Counted from the first letter of the stretch, positions 9,801 to 17,202 are shown. The stretch: DNA of 47,377 bases from Tepidiphilus sp. J10 (GCA_945897955.1 CAMDGQ010000031.1:1-47377); one strand, 5' to 3'. Notes: generated by a model not told the origin, from the sequence alone. Numbers and translations are program-made.

Positions 9801-10716
9801 TCTTGGCGATACGCCGACCGAACAGGAGAATGCAGGTACAGATACCGTTCAAAGCACGATTTCCTGGACTCTGGGCGCAAACCTGGAAAAGCTCGCGCTC
9901 ACAGGCACGGCCTCGGTTAATGGCTTCGGGAACGGACTGGCCAACACACTGACCGGCAACGAGGCGGCAAACACGCTGGATGGCCTGGATGGCAACGACA
10001 CCCTAAGCGGTGCAGCGGGTGCCGATATCCTTCGCGGTGGTATCGGCAACGACTGGCTGGTTGGTGGAGCGGGCGCGGATTTGCTTGATGGCGGATTGGG
10101 TAGTGATACGGCCAGTTACAGTGGCTCCAACCTTGGGGTGGCGGTGAATCTGGCGCTTGGTCATGCCAGCGGTGGGCATGCGGATGGGGACAGCTTTATC
10201 GGTATCGAGCATTTGCGCGGTTCGATTCATGGTGACACGCTGATCGGCAATTCCGGCAACAACAGTCTTGTTGCCGACAGTGGCGGTGATCTGCTGCAGG
10301 GCGGCGCCGGCAACGATAACTTGCAAGGCGGCTTGGGCAACGACACCTACCTGTTCAACCGGGGCGATGGTGTCGATGCCTGGATCGAGAACGATGCAAC
10401 CTTCGGCAATCTCGACATCGCCCGTTTCGGCGTCGATATCGCTCATGACCAGCTCTGGTTCCGCAAGATCGGCAACGACCTGGAAACACGGATCATCGGT
10501 ACCAGCGACCGCACCCTGGTGAAGAACTGGTACAGCGGCGACGGCAACCATATCGAACGCTTCGAAGCCGGCGACGGCCGGGTGTTGCTGGATAGCCAGT
10601 TAGACGCGCTGGTCCTGGCGATGGCTGATTTCACGCCGCCGGCGGCGGGCCAAACCACCTTGCCATCCAATTATCACGATGCGCTGGCGCCAGTGTTGGC
10701 GGCTTACTGGCAATAG
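898..10716 (+). CDS. Giant RTX calcium-binding protein (3272 aa), type I secretion substrate
   Basis: This is a secreted repeat protein expected to fold outside the cell on calcium binding. Domains in order: an N-terminal domain (residues 1-100, with VTVLYSG near 42-48); a glycine/alanine-rich hydrophobic stretch (about 304-358) like those in pore-forming or polymorphic toxins; an EF-hand-like loop DADNNGKLDLFD at 366-377; GGxGxDxLxGG nonapeptide blocks from about 549; two Ig/cadherin-like (He_PIG/CADG) domains at about 1235-1430; eight tandem RTX-plus-HCBP-related modules (1440-2741); a twofold repeat (2781-3130); and a C-terminal region suited to an uncleaved secretion signal. The start has a GGGGAG site 9 bases upstream. 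No recognisable enzyme domain, LapA retention module or LapG cleavage site was identified. Toxin, adhesin or S-layer-like roles are all possible. Confidence 0.93.
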   Translation: MAYNTLPEALGALSALTSTGDALKADLLNLVKQVSVHAEGAVTVLYSGNVDSQKSGDIIKNMLASGKDIRVINETVASKLMESDEFRIKVADAFGINFEDLRDSKPSATSANNWLYDPTNSPWADASVRFIQETTGEVRILTESPNPTRILYAREIPALTELLRNTTSITAIDGISRDDLLKITAPASLNDIEKAAALRNSIINNAITQTHFTKPALGNFGSWLHLAPDGLTGILNNISAAEHKAWQDLLSPFEVPRVATRAFSKLGPIGGVVTFGLMSMQASAAELKGDHEGAKQIVTEWGLDIAGSTAGQAIGAAAGAAALTALAAVGVVFTAPVAGALVVGAALIGGLFGGDAANDIYALTKDADNNGKLDLFDRLTTLLFGDNYTITTPLPATLDGKPIKLDASISREAMVSAAKTNIAWRYALRELNPFVIPNIDYSQHNTDGSLDLYDPVTGQGAMTDLYLADRAAMLAWKIRYDKGDRDDNDILSSGPKPYAEQWDTSSISGDWNFVDLATQVNGSPLSLFIDGKGDSILTADPDHQIVFGSSSADTLTGQETSDHLYGMAGADTLTGGAGSDYLEGGAGFDTYQFAPGDGFDTVLDSDGQGVIRFGAVDAKGSTGLDPQHWAQLPGNVWFDSLNDITYTRSLVDGAARLLIKNGDNTVLVKGWTDSGLGIALGAGEITATHTYTGSTATDLMMNWDGSGWGWDGSRNYAIPGSVNRYQGLGGADFIQTDFTDDLIESGDGNDYVLAQYGGSDQLHGGIGNDYLNIGDPDPANDDGASSASRIPADNRAHVDGGDGNDTITVARGYLPMALAVDGADANTAYLLSDAVNNFATSWSSAYTGWSRDGNTFMSLPGVPSYTFADYLRDGVAMVRDEQGALNLYALFQFPQGMLLQDRFGATRLAPLIAYYPGQDNDDASGHNLFGGAGNDMLEGGFGDDFIEGGADNDALDGERGNDVLFGGSGDDLILGGEGVDWLEGGGGADTLIGEAGSDTMKGGEGDDTYIVDDPVGDELIEVAGEGKDVIIHTANMPIEPSNNGTFARAAGQALETGAPLNIVLPDNFEQLVLEGVGEANGTGNAEDNGLWGNAGNNVLHGAAGNDFLMGNPGDDIYLFNRGDGQDSIDNTDFLRDTGNTDRLAASDTLRFGEGIAESDVLGFQVGMNLVLTLKGSSEQVAVINYFGADVVEGSLVSDQKIDRVEFAPLPGSGQAGTVWDQAMIQTVVNRAANNRAPTMNSFLPVLKATTGSAFSFTVPGNAIVDPDPWDSITYKVEMPDGSALPAWLSFDPITLTISGTPGADHVGELRFHLLGSDNYGAYAGQVVLLNIGLPNRAPVLSSQLPDQAVFQGSMFIYTLPPSAFTDPDAGDTLSYSVSLADGSALPPWLIFDGLTRTFSGTPHNSGTTSLRVTVKDSGNLTVSDAFDLVVTVPKLLLNGTAGADTLTGSVGSDSLYGGEGNDLLNAGNGADLLAGGAGNDTLNGGGNTTFGGSDTYLFDLGGGVDTINETYDLYGFAKDVLKFGAGINPSDISVLRNGVNLELRHFNGADKVIVNNWFTSSDSRYHKLEWVEFADLTKWDYSQLNEMALSAKGTGASESLYGIESFGDVLSGLDGNDILYGLSGADALIGGAGDDQLNGGSGDDILAGGIGNDTLNGSDSIYSNEANTYLFDLAGGVDTIYQTGYNSRDVLKFGAGIKPEDISVVRDGVNLEFRLGNGTDRVIVHGWFYSADARYNKLERVDFSNGAQWNQADLAALAAITLNINGTAGADSLNGTEAYGDVINGFAGNDTLIGLDGDDTLAGGFGNDILYGDGSSNYINGSDTYLFGLGDGVDTVIENQYGYNSETGDIDVLKFGSGINPVDIRVVRTIANLEFRIINRSDKVIVRNWFESMEPGQHQLERIEFANGVQWHQADLVALAELTLTTNGTAAANTLFGTSSDDVINGLAGNDILDGGFGNDNLAGGLGSDSLYGGEGGDHYQFDLGWGIDTIFETVDVFAPDIDVLKFGAGINPGDINIARSGANLEFRHANGVDKVVVSDWLASTNPGSYKLERVDFADGRHWGLPDLTAMAALTLIADGGALADTLIGSAYDDVLNGLAGNDLLEGGDGSDTYLFNLGSGVDTIVEAYDFYGVDIDVLTFGSGINSIDISVARVGNNLELSHINGADKVIFNDWFIYGASDHGKVERLDFVSGDQWTRRDLMAALGLTLSITGTPGADTLFGGAGYDNIILGLAGDDLISGDGSSIQDGGDGNDRLNGAADSDDLNGGAGADSLKGFAGNDILNGDDGNDLLDGGLGNDILAGGRGNDTLNGDGSSSSNDSDTFLFNLGDGLDTITDTYYGRDELVFGAGIASSDITVVKSGNNLEFRHTNGMDKVIVNNWFNSADARYNKLERVVFLDAQWMRMELLAQAESASLALITQKGAEGADTLVGTINGDILFGMAGNDLLLGKDGNDTLAGGFGNDTLNGGEGSLSGGSDTYLFDLGGGIDIIVESSDFHANTDVLKFGAGIKPSDIVVARNGVNLELRHVNGTDKAIIIDWFSSTDPRKHRLEWVDFVDGTQWTKDQLTDQGLILNSTVGADALTGSVYDETIRGLAGNDSLVGNAGNDHLMGDDGNDFLDGGDGNDTLAGGFGNDTLIGGINFTGGGSDTYLFNLGSRIDSIIENFDSNGEAIDILMFGSGITPGDISLVHNLSNLELRHANGTDKVIVNSWFTDTDSRAYKLERVDFADGRAFALNALQLGSPGSDNLLGQGDSSVLMGDIGNDTLSSGYGDDWLNGGGGTDSMFGGPGDDTYIVDNTGDTAVEFANEGTDTIESSLTWTLGGNLENLVLSGESAINGSGNALNNRLAGNGAKNTLSGLLGNDTLHGGAGNDWLVGGAGADVLDGGEGMDTASYSGSNLAVTVDLALNQAGGGHAEGDSFIDIEHLRGSNYNDMLIGNAGNNSLNGGAGMDTLIGGAGNDTYLVEDLGDTPTEQENAGTDTVQSTISWTLGANLEKLALTGTASVNGFGNGLANTLTGNEAANTLDGLDGNDTLSGAAGADILRGGIGNDWLVGGAGADLLDGGLGSDTASYSGSNLGVAVNLALGHASGGHADGDSFIGIEHLRGSIHGDTLIGNSGNNSLVADSGGDLLQGGAGNDNLQGGLGNDTYLFNRGDGVDAWIENDATFGNLDIARFGVDIAHDQLWFRKIGNDLETRIIGTSDRTLVKNWYSGDGNHIERFEAGDGRVLLDSQLDALVLAMADFTPPAAGQTTLPSNYHDALAPVLAAYWQ
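5215..9120 (+). repeat. Eight tandem RTX/HCBP-related modules inside the RTX gene
   Basis: Each module of roughly 125-210 codons has the same order: GTAGADTLxG-like RTX nonapeptides, SDTYLFDLGxGVDTI, DVLKFGAGINPSDI, NLEFRHxNGxDKVIVNxWF, and a closing KLERVDFADG segment. The DVLKFGAGI-type sequences start near 5449, 5965, 6448, 6901, 7306, 7927, 8407 and 8923. The spacing is uneven because the number of GGxGND nonapeptides between them varies, with the longest run near 7560-7850. The second half of each unit matches the haemolysin-type calcium-binding-related family (HCBP_related). The copies are diverged, so the array is not a very recent expansion. Two further, more distant versions occur at about 4340 and 10420. 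Confidence 0.9.
9238..10285 (+). repeat. Twofold tandem repeat near the RTX C-terminus
   Basis: Two consecutive units of about 500 bp (starting near 9276 and 9781) share the same series: DTYIVDNTGDT or DTYLVEDLGDT; GTDTxxSxxxWTLGxNLExL; GNDWLVGGAGADxLDGG; DTASYSGSNL; GGHAxGDSFIxIEHLRGS; and LIGNxGNNSL. This sequence type is distinct from the eight-module array upstream. It resembles the RTX plus SYSGS segments common in large secreted RTX proteins. The close match of the two copies points to an internal duplication more recent than the main array. Confidence 0.85.
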
Positions 10717-10746
10717 AGGTGACAAAGCCTGTTCCATAGATTTTGT

Positions 10747-10797
10747 AGGGTTTGCCGTGCGCACCGTCTGCCGTTGGTTGTGCGCACGGCACACCCT
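10747..10797. repeat. REP-like hairpin between the RTX gene and its exporter gene
   Basis: Perfect 11-bp arms GCCGTGCGCAC (10754-10764) and GTGCGCACGGC (10780-10790) are extended by AGGGT/ACCCT outside a two-base mismatch. No T-run follows, so it is not a classical terminator. The GTAGGG...GTGCGCACGG...ACCCT sequence looks like dispersed extragenic palindromes of proteobacteria. Its place 30 bases after the RTX stop and 68 bases before the exporter start suggests an mRNA 3' end or attenuation point giving more substrate than transporter. That role is inferred. Confidence 0.6.
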
Positions 10798-10865
10798 GCC
10801 TTTCCGCGCCAATTACTTCGATAACAACCCGCCGCCACGAACGGCGCACAAAAGGGATACGCGAC

Positions 10866-13013
10866 ATGCATCAAGAAGAAGGCGCGCACAGCGCTGAGAA
10901 CCCGCAGATTCACACCCACGATCCTGGCCTCGTCTGCCTGATCATGCTGGCCCGCTTCCATGGTGAGGCGGCGGAGCCGGCGCAATTGGCGCATGAGTTT
11001 GGCGCGGGGCGTCCGTTCGGGGTGACGGAGATTCTGCTCGCGGCGAAGAAGCTGGGTCTCAAGGCGAAACAGGTTGCCACCGATTTCTCGCGTCTGGCCG
11101 TGACGCCACTGCCGGCGCTGGCGGTAGGCCGGGAGGGCGACTTCTTCATTCTTGCGAAGGTCGAAGGCGACACCGCGCTGATTCACGACCCGGCTGCCGC
11201 GCGGCCGCAAACGCTATCCAGGGCAGCACTGGAACAACACTGGGCTGGCGATTTGATCCTGTTCACGTCGCGCGCGTCCCTGGCTGGCGAGCTGGCCCGC
11301 TTCGATTTCACCTGGTTCATCCCGGCCATCGTCAAATACCGCAAGCTGCTCGGCGAAATCCTGCTGGTGTCCTTTGTGCTCAATCTGTTCGCGCTGGTGA
11401 CACCGCTGTTCTTTCAGGTGGTGATGGACAAGGTGCTGGTGCATCGCGGCCTGACCACGCTGGATGTCATCGCCTTCGGCCTGCTGGTGGTGTCGCTGTT
11501 CGAAGTCGCACTGTCCGGCCTGCGTACCTATGTCTTTGCGCACACCACCAGCCGCATCGACGTCGAGCTGGGCGCGCGCCTGTTCCGCCATTTGCTCAAT
11601 CTGCCGATGGGGTATTTCCAGGCGCGGCGGGTGGGCGATTCGGTGGCGCGCGTGCGTGAGCTGGAGAACATCCGCCAGTTTCTTACCGGCAATGCGATTA
11701 CCGTCGTGCTGGATGTGTTCTTTTCCGTGCTGTTCATCGCGGTGATGCTGTTCTACAGCGGCTGGTTGACGCTGGTGGTGTTGGCGTCATTGCCGCTGTA
11801 CCTGTTGCTCTCGCTGCTGATCACCCCGGTGTTGCGCGCGCGTTTGCACGAGAAATTCAATCGCGGCGCCGAGAACCAGGCGTTTCTGGTGGAGACGGTT
11901 TCCGGCATCGACACCTTGAAGGCGATGGCGGTGGAGCCGCAAATGACGCGCGATTGGGACAAGCAGTTGGCGGGCTATGTCGCGGCCGGTTTTCGCGCCG
12001 CGACTTTGTCCACCGTGGCGCATGAGGGCGTCAATCTGGTCGGCAAGCTGGTCACGGTGGGCACGCTCTGGCTGGGGGCGAAGCTGGTGATCGAAGGCGA
12101 GCTCACGGTCGGCCAGTTGATCGCTTTCAACATGCTGGCCGGCCGGGTGGCGCAGCCGATCATGCGGCTGGCGCAGTTGTGGACGGATTTCCAGCAGACC
12201 GGCATTTCGGTGCAGCGGCTGGGCGACATCCTGAATACCCGCACCGAAGTCGCCGGCAACAAATCGCCCTTGCCAGCGCTGACCGGCCGCATCGAGCTGG
12301 ATCAGGTGGTGTTCCGCTATCGGCCGGATGCGCCGGAAGTGCTGCGTGGTGTGAGCCTGAACATCAAGCCGGGCGAGGTCATCGGTGTGGTGGGCCGCTC
12401 CGGCTCGGGGAAAAGCACGCTGGCCAAACTGGTGCAGCGGCTGTATGTGCCGGAACGCGGGCGTGTGCTGGTGGATGGTGTCGATCTGGCGCTGGCCGAT
12501 GCTTCGTCGCTGCGCCGCCAGATCGGCGTGGTGTTGCAGGAGAACGTGCTGTTCAACCGCAGTATCCGCGACAACATTGCGCTGGCCGACCCCGGTGCGC
12601 CGCTGGAGGCGGTGATGCGGGCGGCGAAGCAGGCCGGCGCGCACGAGTTCATCCTGGAATTGCCGGAGGGCTACGACACGCTGGTGGGCGAACACGGTTC
12701 CACATTGTCCGGTGGCCAGCGCCAGCGCATCGCCATCGCGCGCGCGCTGATCACGCAACCACGCATCCTGATTTTCGACGAGGCGACCAGCGCGCTCGAT
12801 TACGAGTCGGAACGCATCATCCAGCAGAACATGAAGGCGATCTGCCAGGGGCGCACGGTGATCGTCATCGCGCATCGGCTCAGCGCGGTGCGTGAGGCGG
12901 ATCGCATCCTCGTGCTGGAACGCGGCCAGATTGTCGAACAGGGTTCGCATGCCGAACTGTTGCAGCATCAGGCTGGTTTTTACAGTCGTCTGCACCGGAT
13001 GCAGCACGCATGA
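10866..13013 (+). CDS. Type I secretion ABC transporter/permease (HlyB-like)
   Basis: 715-residue inner-membrane exporter for the adjacent RTX protein. It has an N-terminal peptidase-C39-like domain (about 1-135), a six-helix transmembrane domain (about 155-435) and a nucleotide-binding domain. Visible motifs are Walker [10 protein letters not shown] (about residue 510), signature [15 protein letters not shown], Walker [13 protein letters not shown] (about 633) and H-loop VIAHRLS. The C39-like domain has DPGLVCL where active peptidases have DCG, so the catalytic cysteine is replaced by proline. It is therefore a non-cleaving CLD domain, as in HlyB. I preferred the ATG at 10866 to an in-frame ATG at 10752, because the latter would run back through the palindromic repeat. 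Its stop overlaps the next gene's start (ATGA). Confidence 0.95.
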   Translation: MHQEEGAHSAENPQIHTHDPGLVCLIMLARFHGEAAEPAQLAHEFGAGRPFGVTEILLAAKKLGLKAKQVATDFSRLAVTPLPALAVGREGDFFILAKVEGDTALIHDPAAARPQTLSRAALEQHWAGDLILFTSRASLAGELARFDFTWFIPAIVKYRKLLGEILLVSFVLNLFALVTPLFFQVVMDKVLVHRGLTTLDVIAFGLLVVSLFEVALSGLRTYVFAHTTSRIDVELGARLFRHLLNLPMGYFQARRVGDSVARVRELENIRQFLTGNAITVVLDVFFSVLFIAVMLFYSGWLTLVVLASLPLYLLLSLLITPVLRARLHEKFNRGAENQAFLVETVSGIDTLKAMAVEPQMTRDWDKQLAGYVAAGFRAATLSTVAHEGVNLVGKLVTVGTLWLGAKLVIEGELTVGQLIAFNMLAGRVAQPIMRLAQLWTDFQQTGISVQRLGDILNTRTEVAGNKSPLPALTGRIELDQVVFRYRPDAPEVLRGVSLNIKPGEVIGVVGRSGSGKSTLAKLVQRLYVPERGRVLVDGVDLALADASSLRRQIGVVLQENVLFNRSIRDNIALADPGAPLEAVMRAAKQAGAHEFILELPEGYDTLVGEHGSTLSGGQRQRIAIARALITQPRILIFDEATSALDYESERIIQQNMKAICQGRTVIVIAHRLSAVREADRILVLERGQIVEQGSHAELLQHQAGFYSRLHRMQHA

Positions 13014-14443
13014 GTCCGCGTATGAACCCGCGATTCGCCGCCACGCTCGATCTGATCGGCCGCTATACCGGTGTGTTGCGCTACGCATGGGGCGAGCGAA
13101 AGCGGATGGATGCCCCGCAACGACACGGTCATGAGACGGATTTCCTGCCGGCGGCGCTGGCCTTGCGCGATTCGCCAATGCATCCGGCACCACGCATCGC
13201 CATGGCTTTGATCATGCTGTTTGCTGCCATCGCCGTGCTTTGGGCGGTGTTCGGCCACATCGATATCGTCGCCAGCGCCCAAGGGAAGTTGATTCCGGAT
13301 GACCGCTCGAAAGTGATTCAGCCGATGGAAACCGCTTCCGTGCTGGCGATTCATGTCAAAGACGGGCAGCGCGTGGCCGCCGGCGATCTGCTGATCGAAC
13401 TGGATGCTACGCAGGCCCAGGCCGAGACCACACGCATCGATCAGGACTTGCTTTCCGCCCGAATCGACGCTGCGCTGGCTCGCGCGCTGCTCTCTTCGCT
13501 GGACGCAGCGCAGTCGCCCCGGTTGCTGCCCGACTTCGAGGTGGACGCTGCGCGTCTGGCCGCCGAGCAACGCCAGCTTGACGGGCGGCATGGCGAGTTG
13601 CGCGCCAGGCTGGCGCAACTGGATGCCGAGATCAAGCAACGGGAGGCGGAATTGCGGGCGACCGGCGAACTGGTCGAGAAACTCGCGCAGACCGCGCCCA
13701 TCGCCCGCCAACGCGCACAGGATTACAAGGATCTGCTGGAGAAAAACTTCATCTCTCGCCACGGCTACCTGGAACGCGAACAGGCACGCATCGAACAGGA
13801 AAGAGATCTCGCTGCACACCGGGCCAAGCAGGAGGAAATCCGCGCAGCCTTGCTGGCGGTGCAACGCCAGCGCACCGCCTTGATCGCGGAAACGCGGCGC
13901 GCCACGCTGGACAGACTGAATCAGGCCGAACAGAAGGCGGACAGCCTGGCACAAGACAAGGTCAAGGCGGAGGACCGCGGACGCTTGCTTCGCCTTACCG
14001 CCCCGGTAAGCGGCACGGTGCAACAACTGGCGGTTCACACCGTCGGCGGCGTGGTGACGCCGGCGCAACCATTGTTGGTGATCGTGCCGGGAGACAACCC
14101 GCTGGAAGTCGAGGCCTTTGTCGAGAACAAGGACATCGGCTTCGTCCATGTTGGGCAGGCCGCCGAGGTCAAGGTGGAGACATTTCCGTTTACAAAATAC
14201 GGCATTCTGCACGGCAAGGTGATGCAGGTTTCCAGCGACGCCATTCAGGATGAAAAACGCGGCCTGGTCTATGCCGCCCGGGTGAAGCTGGACAGGGCGA
14301 AGCTGAAGGTCGATGGCAAGATTGTCCATCTGAGCCCGGGCATGGCTGTCACCGCTGAAATCAAGACCGGCAAGCGCCGCGTCATCGAGTTCTTCATGAG
14401 CCCGCTGCTGCAATACGGCGACGAGAGCTTGCGGGAAAGGTGA
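13010..14443 (+). CDS. Type I secretion membrane-fusion protein (HlyD-like)
   Basis: 477-residue periplasmic adaptor that would link the exporter to an outer-membrane TolC channel. It has a short cytosolic N-terminus, one transmembrane helix (about residues 63-85, [13 protein letters not shown]), a first half lipoyl/barrel segment ([20 protein letters not shown]), and a long coiled-coil region rich in E, R, Q and A (about 125-325). The second barrel half follows ([21 protein letters not shown]), ending with the characteristic [23 protein letters not shown]. It overlaps the exporter gene by 4 bases, showing translational coupling. It converges on narL with a 10-base gap and no obvious terminator. 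No tolC-like gene follows, so the outer-membrane partner must be encoded elsewhere. Confidence 0.95.
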   Translation: MSPRMNPRFAATLDLIGRYTGVLRYAWGERKRMDAPQRHGHETDFLPAALALRDSPMHPAPRIAMALIMLFAAIAVLWAVFGHIDIVASAQGKLIPDDRSKVIQPMETASVLAIHVKDGQRVAAGDLLIELDATQAQAETTRIDQDLLSARIDAALARALLSSLDAAQSPRLLPDFEVDAARLAAEQRQLDGRHGELRARLAQLDAEIKQREAELRATGELVEKLAQTAPIARQRAQDYKDLLEKNFISRHGYLEREQARIEQERDLAAHRAKQEEIRAALLAVQRQRTALIAETRRATLDRLNQAEQKADSLAQDKVKAEDRGRLLRLTAPVSGTVQQLAVHTVGGVVTPAQPLLVIVPGDNPLEVEAFVENKDIGFVHVGQAAEVKVETFPFTKYGILHGKVMQVSSDAIQDEKRGLVYAARVKLDRAKLKVDGKIVHLSPGMAVTAEIKTGKRRVIEFFMSPLLQYGDESLRER

Positions 14444-14453
14444 AATCCTTGCC

Positions 14454-15110
14454 TCAATGCTTCCCCTTGCCCAGGTTTTCCACGCTCCAGACCGCCGCTT
14501 CAACGCGTGAACGCAGATTGAGTTTGCGCAGAATGTGTTTGACGTGGACCTTGACGGTGCCTTCGGCGATATCGAGTTCCTTGCCGATCAGTTTGTTGCT
14601 CTTGCCGTTGGCGATGCGTTCGAGGATGCGTTGCTCCTGTTCGGTCAGGCCGGCTTCTTCTGGGTCTTTCGGTCGTTTCTGCTCGCGCAGCGCGACGGCG
14701 AGCAGGTGGGTGAGTTGTTCCGAAACAATGATGCGGCCGTCGGCGGCGGATTGCAGGTTCTCCAGCATTTCCTCCGGCTCCATGTCCTTCAGCAGGTAGC
14801 CATCCGCGCCGGCACGCAGCGCGGCAATCAGGTCGTCGGCCTGATCGGATACCGTGATCATGACGACGCGGGTGTCGAGATCGCCGGCCTTGATCGCGCG
14901 CAGAACATCGAGGCCGCTCATGTCCTTCATGTTCAGATCGAGCAGGAGCAGGTCCGGTCGAGCGGTCTTGACCAGGTCGATGCCATCCTTGCCGCATGAG
15001 GCTTCGCCCAGCAGCTCGAAGCGGGGCAGGGTGGCGAGGAGTTGGGTGAGTCCGCGCCGGAATAGGGGATGGTCATCGACGATGACGACGGTTTGTTTTT
15101 CCAGAGTCAT
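14454..15110 (-). CDS. narL: NarL-type response regulator
   Basis: 218-residue two-component response regulator. The receiver domain (1-125) has the acidic pocket VDDH near the N-terminus, phospho-acceptor Asp58 in LLLLDLNMKDMSG, and the conserved Lys in GYLLKDMEP. A linker leads to a LuxR/NarL-type helix-turn-helix (LTEQEQRILERIANG ... IAEGTVKVHVKHILRKL). The receiver and DNA-binding helices resemble enterobacterial NarL closely. Its start overlaps the sensor gene's stop (ATGA), so the pair is translationally coupled, with the sensor first. The family activates nitrate respiration genes and represses alternatives when nitrate or nitrite is present. The narGHJI targets are not in the window. 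Confidence 0.9.
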   Translation of the reverse strand: MTLEKQTVVIVDDHPLFRRGLTQLLATLPRFELLGEASCGKDGIDLVKTARPDLLLLDLNMKDMSGLDVLRAIKAGDLDTRVVMITVSDQADDLIAALRAGADGYLLKDMEPEEMLENLQSAADGRIIVSEQLTHLLAVALREQKRPKDPEEAGLTEQEQRILERIANGKSNKLIGKELDIAEGTVKVHVKHILRKLNLRSRVEAAVWSVENLGKGKH

Positions 15111-17014
15111 GGCAAGGCAAGCGGGCTGGTTGCTGAAATCACGTCTACTTGTGCGGGCTGGGCGCGAAACCGCAAGCCGACCCGGGTTCCGCCCTGAGGG
15201 CGGTTTTCAATGCTGATCTGGCCATTCAGACCCTGCGCGCGTTCGCGCATGATGGCCAAACCGTATTGGAAGCTGCTTTTTCCGGTACCGATGCCGATGC
15301 CGTCATCTTCGATACTGACCGCCACTTCCCCGCCTCCGGTATGTTTTACACACACCCAGGCCTGCCCGGCCCGAGCGTGGCGGTTTACGTTGGCCAATGC
15401 TTCGCGAACGATCTGCAAACTGTGAATTTCCTGGTTTGGCGACAGGTGACAGCCCGCCAGATTGACCTCCAGGTTGATTTTGAGGCCCCCGCGACTGGCG
15501 TATTCATCGACTGCGCTGCTTAGCAGAGTGCGAAAGTCACCTTCCATTTTCAGGCGGAATGTGGCGAGCAGCTCGCGCAGTTGCCGATAGGCCTCGGTGA
15601 TGCCGTCGCGCAGGTCGCGCAATGTTGTTTCGGCTTCTTGTCGATGCGTCGGATCGGCCAGAACCGGTTGCAGCAGGCTGGCCTGAATTTTCATGTAGGA
15701 CAGCGATTGGGCGATGGAGTCATGCAGCTCGCGGGCGATGATCGAGCGCTCTTCCTGCAGGGCAAGCAGTCGTTGCTGCTCGGTTTTGTGGGATATGCCA
15801 AGCGCAATGCCGATATGACGAGTCAGCGCTTCAAGCAGACGGGTTTGCCAGGCAGCTAGACGGCGCCCGGGCGACAGGGCAAGGCGAAGAATGCCATATA
15901 TCCCTTCCTTGTCCTGCAGCGGGATGGTCAACAATTGATGGTCGCCCTGGTCGCTATAGCGCCATACCGTCACTGTTGCAGGGTCGTTCAGACAATGCGG
16001 GCAATCGCCTTCGCCGCGCTCCGGGCAGCCCTCCATGGTTGACGCAAGCAATATCGCCGGGCCGCCGTGTTTGGGGAGCAGACAGGCCATGCTGCCGTCG
16101 ATGTTCAGTACCTGTTCGATTTCCTGCAGCATGACGCGATAGGTTTCCGGCGCCAGGGGGGCGTTATGCAGATTGGCAATTGCCTGATACAGCAGGCCGA
16201 GGGACTGGTTGCTGCGGGTCAGTTCCTCGGTTTTCTGCGCGACTCGCTGTTCCAGCTCCTGATAGTTGCGTGAGAGCTCCTCGGCCATGAAGTTGAAGGC
16301 GCGTCCGACCTGGCCAAGCTCGTCCTCGCCGGTATGACGAGCGCGCGCAAGGAAATCGCCGCGTGCGATACGGCTGGCGCTGTCCAGCAGGTCTGTCAGC
16401 GGAGCCAGCACGCTGCGCCGGACCAGGTACATCGCCGCCAGCATGACCAGTACCGTCAACGCCAGCGCGACGCCAAGCACGGTGCGCAGATTGCGGATGC
16501 GTTGCTCGGTGTCGGCTTCCAGTTGCGACACCATCAGGTCGATGTCATCCACGAAGCCGTCGATTGCGCGCAGCAATGCGTTGTGGCGCGAGCGCGCTTG
16601 CGGACTGTCGGCGGAAGTCAGCGCCGATTCGAGCAGGAGCGGTTTCAACATGGTCTGCCAACTCTCCTGCACCGATTCATAGCGGCGTGCGAAATCGCTG
16701 TCCGGTTGGCGCTCTATGGCTTGCAGCAAGTCCTTGTTGATCAGGCTGGCTTCAAATCGGGATATGCCGGCATGCAGATAATGACGCTCGACGACTTCGT
16801 TTTCCGCATCAGACAACACCATGCTGCCCATGCGGTGGCTTTGCATGCGCAGGCTGCCGGCGACATTGATGGCGCTGCCGCTGCCTTGCACGCGCTCGGC
16901 CACGATCACTGAAGCCGCCATACCGCCGACGCCGATGCCGGTGAGGGCGATCAGGGATAAAGCCAGGCTGAACAGGATCGAGCGACCAAACACTGCGTTC
17001 CATGTTTTCCACAT
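15107..17014 (-). CDS. narX: NarX-type nitrate/nitrite sensor histidine kinase
   Basis: 635-residue membrane sensor. TM1 is at about 10-37. The periplasmic sensor contains the P-box-like INVAGSLRMQSHRM, the nitrate-binding signature of NarX/NarQ. TM2 is at about 165-187, followed by a HAMP domain and signalling helix. A central GAF-like module contains a Cys cluster (GCPERGEGDCPHC), like the cysteine-containing central module of NarX. The kinase core is HisKA_3 type, with phospho-acceptor His431 in ARELHDSIAQSLSY, N-box REALANVNRHA and G-box EDDGIGIG. An upstream GGAG lies six bases before the ATG. The gene diverges from the Dnr-like regulator, and the 276-bp gap carries a NarL-type site. Specificity for nitrate over nitrite cannot be decided. 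Confidence 0.92.
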   Translation of the reverse strand: MWKTWNAVFGRSILFSLALSLIALTGIGVGGMAASVIVAERVQGSGSAINVAGSLRMQSHRMGSMVLSDAENEVVERHYLHAGISRFEASLINKDLLQAIERQPDSDFARRYESVQESWQTMLKPLLLESALTSADSPQARSRHNALLRAIDGFVDDIDLMVSQLEADTEQRIRNLRTVLGVALALTVLVMLAAMYLVRRSVLAPLTDLLDSASRIARGDFLARARHTGEDELGQVGRAFNFMAEELSRNYQELEQRVAQKTEELTRSNQSLGLLYQAIANLHNAPLAPETYRVMLQEIEQVLNIDGSMACLLPKHGGPAILLASTMEGCPERGEGDCPHCLNDPATVTVWRYSDQGDHQLLTIPLQDKEGIYGILRLALSPGRRLAAWQTRLLEALTRHIGIALGISHKTEQQRLLALQEERSIIARELHDSIAQSLSYMKIQASLLQPVLADPTHRQEAETTLRDLRDGITEAYRQLRELLATFRLKMEGDFRTLLSSAVDEYASRGGLKINLEVNLAGCHLSPNQEIHSLQIVREALANVNRHARAGQAWVCVKHTGGGEVAVSIEDDGIGIGTGKSSFQYGLAIMRERAQGLNGQISIENRPQGGTRVGLRFRAQPAQVDVISATSPLALP

Positions 17015-17167
17015 TGGGGACTCCGTATCGCTGTTTTCAAGAAATGCGTCTTCATCGGGGCTGGCCTGGCAACAATGGAGAGATACCCCCTCTTATTCAT
17101 GCGACCTGCCCAGTTGCCGGCATGAATGATAAATACTTGCCAAATCAACGTATTACAAAAATCGTGA

Positions 17168-17185
17168 ATACCACTTTAGTGGTAT
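17168..17185. promoter_or_regulatory. Candidate NarL/NarP 7-2-7 binding site
   Basis: The sequence TACCACT-tt-AGTGGTA (17169-17184) is a perfect inverted repeat of two heptamers separated by two bases. NarL heptamers follow TACYYMT, and the high-affinity arrangement for NarL and NarP is 7-2-7. Each half here matches 6 of 7 positions. It lies 154 bases upstream of the narX start and 106 bases upstream of the Crp/Fnr-type gene, so phosphorylated NarL could control either or both divergent units. Confidence 0.6.
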
Positions 17186-17187
17186 CT

Positions 17188-17202
17188 CGACAATTTTTGT
17201 CG
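17188..17202. promoter_or_regulatory. Second small inverted repeat in the narX/dnr-like gap
   Basis: CGACAA-ttt-TTGTCG is a perfect 6-bp inverted repeat starting two bases after the NarL-type palindrome. It could be a second operator or a weak hairpin near the 5' end of a transcript. No family of regulator is recognised for it. Confidence 0.3.

Noticed and set aside
2540-10330. Regular short repeats that could suggest a CRISPR array
   Set aside because: They are coding GGxGxDxLxGG nonapeptide repeats in one open frame, with no identical direct repeats or unique spacers.
10905-11250. Catalytic peptidase C39 domain in the ABC exporter
   Set aside because: The cysteine of the DCG motif is replaced by proline, so no double-glycine leader cleavage is expected.
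17147-17158. FNR/Dnr-like box TTGCCAAATCAA upstream of the Dnr-like gene
   Set aside because: Only the ATCAA half matches, and the spacing to TTG is wrong for TTGAT-N4-ATCAA.
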